DNA of 43,900 bases from Bacillus sanguinis (GTDB lineage: Bacteria; Bacillota; Bacilli; Bacillales; Bacillaceae_G): the NCBI RefSeq assembly GCF_018332475.1, contig NZ_BOQB01000190.1, forward strand, positions 1 through 43,900. The letters run 5' to 3'. Numbering within the stretch: the first letter of the stretch is position 1; every line of letters begins with the position of its first letter. Under the pieces are notes generated by a model that had not been told where the DNA came from, did no database searches, and saw only the letters and a list, made by a program, of their open reading frames with translations. The position numbers and the translations under genes were made by a program. Below are positions 42,503-43,900 of the stretch, one piece after another.

Positions 42503-43363
42503 ATTTATAAACTTGTAGAGGTATTGGGGCAAACTATAGAAGTATATATAAAAGGGAGTAGTAAACAAACGGTAGTCATTCAAACCGGAATGACTTGCTC
42601 ATTTTATGATTGGCTCCCTATTATAGAAAAGCTTTCACAACATTTTACAGTCGTTTCCTACCATCGCCCAGGCTACGGAAAAAGTGAACTAGGGAATCAT
42701 TCACGTACTACAAAACAAGCAACAAAAGAACTTCATACGTTACTACAAAAACTGGATATTCACGAGCCAATCATTCTAATCGGTCATTCCTACGGAGGGT
42801 TATGTGCACAACATTTTGCGATGCTACATGAAGATAAGATACAAGCACTTATTTTAGTTGATTCTACTTCTATGAACTTACACCGATTAGATGAACTTCA
42901 TTTACCAATTTCTGATCAAACGGATTCGGATGATATGTGGCTTCAAAAATATAATACATACTCCAAAATGGATGTAGACATGCTTTCTAATGAGCTAAAA
43001 CCTATACTAGCCAATCAATCAAGACAGTACATTGAATTTTCTACCTCTCCTTCATTATATAAAGCGACAGCTTCTGAACTATCGGAATGGAAAAACTGTG
43101 CTCTTTCACTAAAAGAGCTATATAAAACATTAGAAATACCATTAATCGTTATTGGTAGAGACCCTCAATATTCTATTACTCAGTTGACTGAAAGCGGCAT
43201 GCCAAAAGAGGAAGCGACACAACTTGAATCAATGTGGCAAGAACTGATTCATGAACAATTACAACTTTCAATACATAGCCAATATATACTTGCCGAACGT
43301 GCTGGTCACGGAATCGAAATTGATCGACCAGATATTATTATTGAGTCAATCCAATCTCTATAA
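42503..43363 (+). CDS. Alpha/beta hydrolase (possible ATT start)
   Basis: An alpha/beta-fold hydrolase of about 286 aa. The nucleophile elbow is GHSYGG, the oxyanion region TGMTCSFYDW and RPGYGKSE, and the catalytic histidine is in AERAGHGIEID near the C-terminus. Substrate unknown. The first standard start is TTG 42524, which has only a poor SD (GAGG 2 nt away). GGAGGG at 42491-42496 fits an in-frame ATT at 42503 (6-nt spacing), which would add seven residues that align with the usual N-terminal strand. It lies 15 nt downstream of the DUF3147 gene, so may belong to the MarR operon. Confidence 0.82.
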   Translation: MYKLVEVLGQTIEVYIKGSSKQTVVIQTGMTCSFYDWLPIIEKLSQHFTVVSYHRPGYGKSELGNHSRTTKQATKELHTLLQKLDIHEPIILIGHSYGGLCAQHFAMLHEDKIQALILVDSTSMNLHRLDELHLPISDQTDSDDMWLQKYNTYSKMDVDMLSNELKPILANQSRQYIEFSTSPSLYKATASELSEWKNCALSLKELYKTLEIPLIVIGRDPQYSITQLTESGMPKEEATQLESMWQELIHEQLQLSIHSQYILAERAGHGIEIDRPDIIIESIQSL

Positions 43364-43370
43364 ATAAAAA

Positions 43371-43396
43371 AAGGAAGCAACTAAAGCTGCTTCCTT
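43371..43396. terminator. Bidirectional terminator, hydrolase / last gene
   Basis: AAGGAAGCA and TGCTTCCTT form a 9-bp stem with an 8-nt loop, preceded by an A-run, between convergent genes. Confidence 0.8.
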
Positions 43397-43402
43397 ACTT
43401 AT

Positions 43403-43774
43403 CTATTCATAATCTTCTTCATCATCGATTTCTTCGTAATACGAATTCCCATTACTTACATATATAGGGCCATTCGCAACGTCAATACGTAATACCCATG
43501 CCCATGGCACAGCTAAACGCTTATGTATTGCTCGCCAAAAGCTCATTGATTTTCTTTCGTACTCCTGGAACTCCTGAAGTAACTCTTTGTAGGAGGAACC
43601 GTCTAACTGAATATTTGCTTCTAGCAAACGAGAATGGGCATAGTACTGCAGCTCTAGTTCAGCAGCAATTTCCATTTCTTCTTCCGTTGCCATACCAATA
43701 ATTGTTCCATCTGCTGGTGCAATTTCATATACGTTGTGAACTTCAATAAGCCCTTCTTTCTCTTTCTCAAACAT
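43403..43774 (-). CDS. Hypothetical protein with acidic C-terminus
   Basis: A 123-aa soluble protein that I do not recognise. The sequence is glutamate-rich, with a helical middle (EEEMEIAAELELQYYAHSRLLEANIQLDGSSYKELLQEFQEYERKSM written in part as EEMEIAAELELQ), a tryptophan-rich stretch (FWRAIHKRLAVPWAWVLRID) and an acidic end (YYEEIDDEEDYE). The start MFEKEKE at 43774 has AAAGGAGG 8 nt upstream; an upstream in-frame ATG would overlap that SD. No membrane segment or catalytic motif is visible. Confidence 0.65.
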   Translation of the reverse strand: MFEKEKEGLIEVHNVYEIAPADGTIIGMATEEEMEIAAELELQYYAHSRLLEANIQLDGSSYKELLQEFQEYERKSMSFWRAIHKRLAVPWAWVLRIDVANGPIYVSNGNSYYEEIDDEEDYE

Positions 43775-43900
43775 GTAAACAGCCTCCTTTAACACATAAT
43801 TTTTATGTTACAAAGTCATACTTCTACAATAACTTCTCTCTTTCCTCTTTTTTTGATAAACTTTTACAAATTATTTATCTCGCATTAACGGGCAGTAAGA

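Overview
The window is low-GC Firmicute chromosome, almost certainly from the Bacillus cereus group (cereus/anthracis/thuringiensis). Many proteins are recognisable Bacillus orthologues (GltT, AspA, an AsnO-like asparagine synthetase, FumC, CcdA, NhaC, CzcD, DsdA). The gene repertoire, with a second UMP kinase and many small regulators, also fits that group. Shine-Dalgarno sequences are strong and GTG/TTG starts are frequent. There is no phage, IS element, CRISPR array, rRNA or tRNA that I can see. It reads as core-to-accessory chromosome made of short operons separated by strong intrinsic terminators.

Layout. 1-4.7 kb (minus): an aspartate-to-pyruvate route. gltT (uptake) and aspA (aspartate to fumarate) are adjacent, followed past a terminator by a malic enzyme; upstream of gltT lie a cre-like site and three 10-bp tandem repeats. 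4.8-5.7 kb (plus): a UMP kinase paralogue behind a leader ORF whose coding sequence contains a complete terminator hairpin. 5.8-7 kb: a two-HKD phospholipase D/cardiolipin synthase. 7.1-12.2 kb (minus): a NarL-type two-component system and an ATPase plus two-permease ABC exporter, resembling the LnrJK-LnrLMN arrangement. 12.4-15.4 kb (plus): an ECF sigma operon (sigma, zinc-finger anti-sigma, triple-repeat membrane protein, LiaF-like protein) whose sigma gene appears to start with ATT. 15.5-18.9 kb: DUF445 protein, then dsdA divergent from an XRE-cupin regulator. 19-22.2 kb (minus): a BlaI-like repressor, a sensor-less M56 protease, CcdA, a TlpA-like thioredoxin and a degenerate Lgt-like protein; an ACTAC-N5-GTAGT dyad precedes both blaI and ccdA, suggesting one regulon. 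22.3-27.2 kb: small unknowns, an S51 peptidase, a MATE pump, a DUF2087 regulator, an MBL-fold pseudogene stub, a tiny lipoprotein and a PH-like membrane protein.

27.3-43.9 kb: fumC; an SDR/MerR pair with a textbook MerR promoter; nhaC; a methyltransferase; an EamA transporter with a GntR regulator; an Fbp_A-family gene under a near-perfect Fur box; czcD; an Asp-box propeller protein; a second sigma/anti-sigma (DUF4179) pair; asparagine synthetase; a PP2C-like phosphatase; a MarR/DUF3147 pair; an alpha/beta hydrolase with another possible ATT start; and an unknown acidic-tailed protein.

The most interesting items are the shared BlaI-type operator linking an M56 sensor protease to a thiol-redox module, the uORF/terminator leader before the UMP kinase, the two candidate ATT starts, and the phased repeats before gltT. 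All functions are inferred from sequence recognition without database searches.
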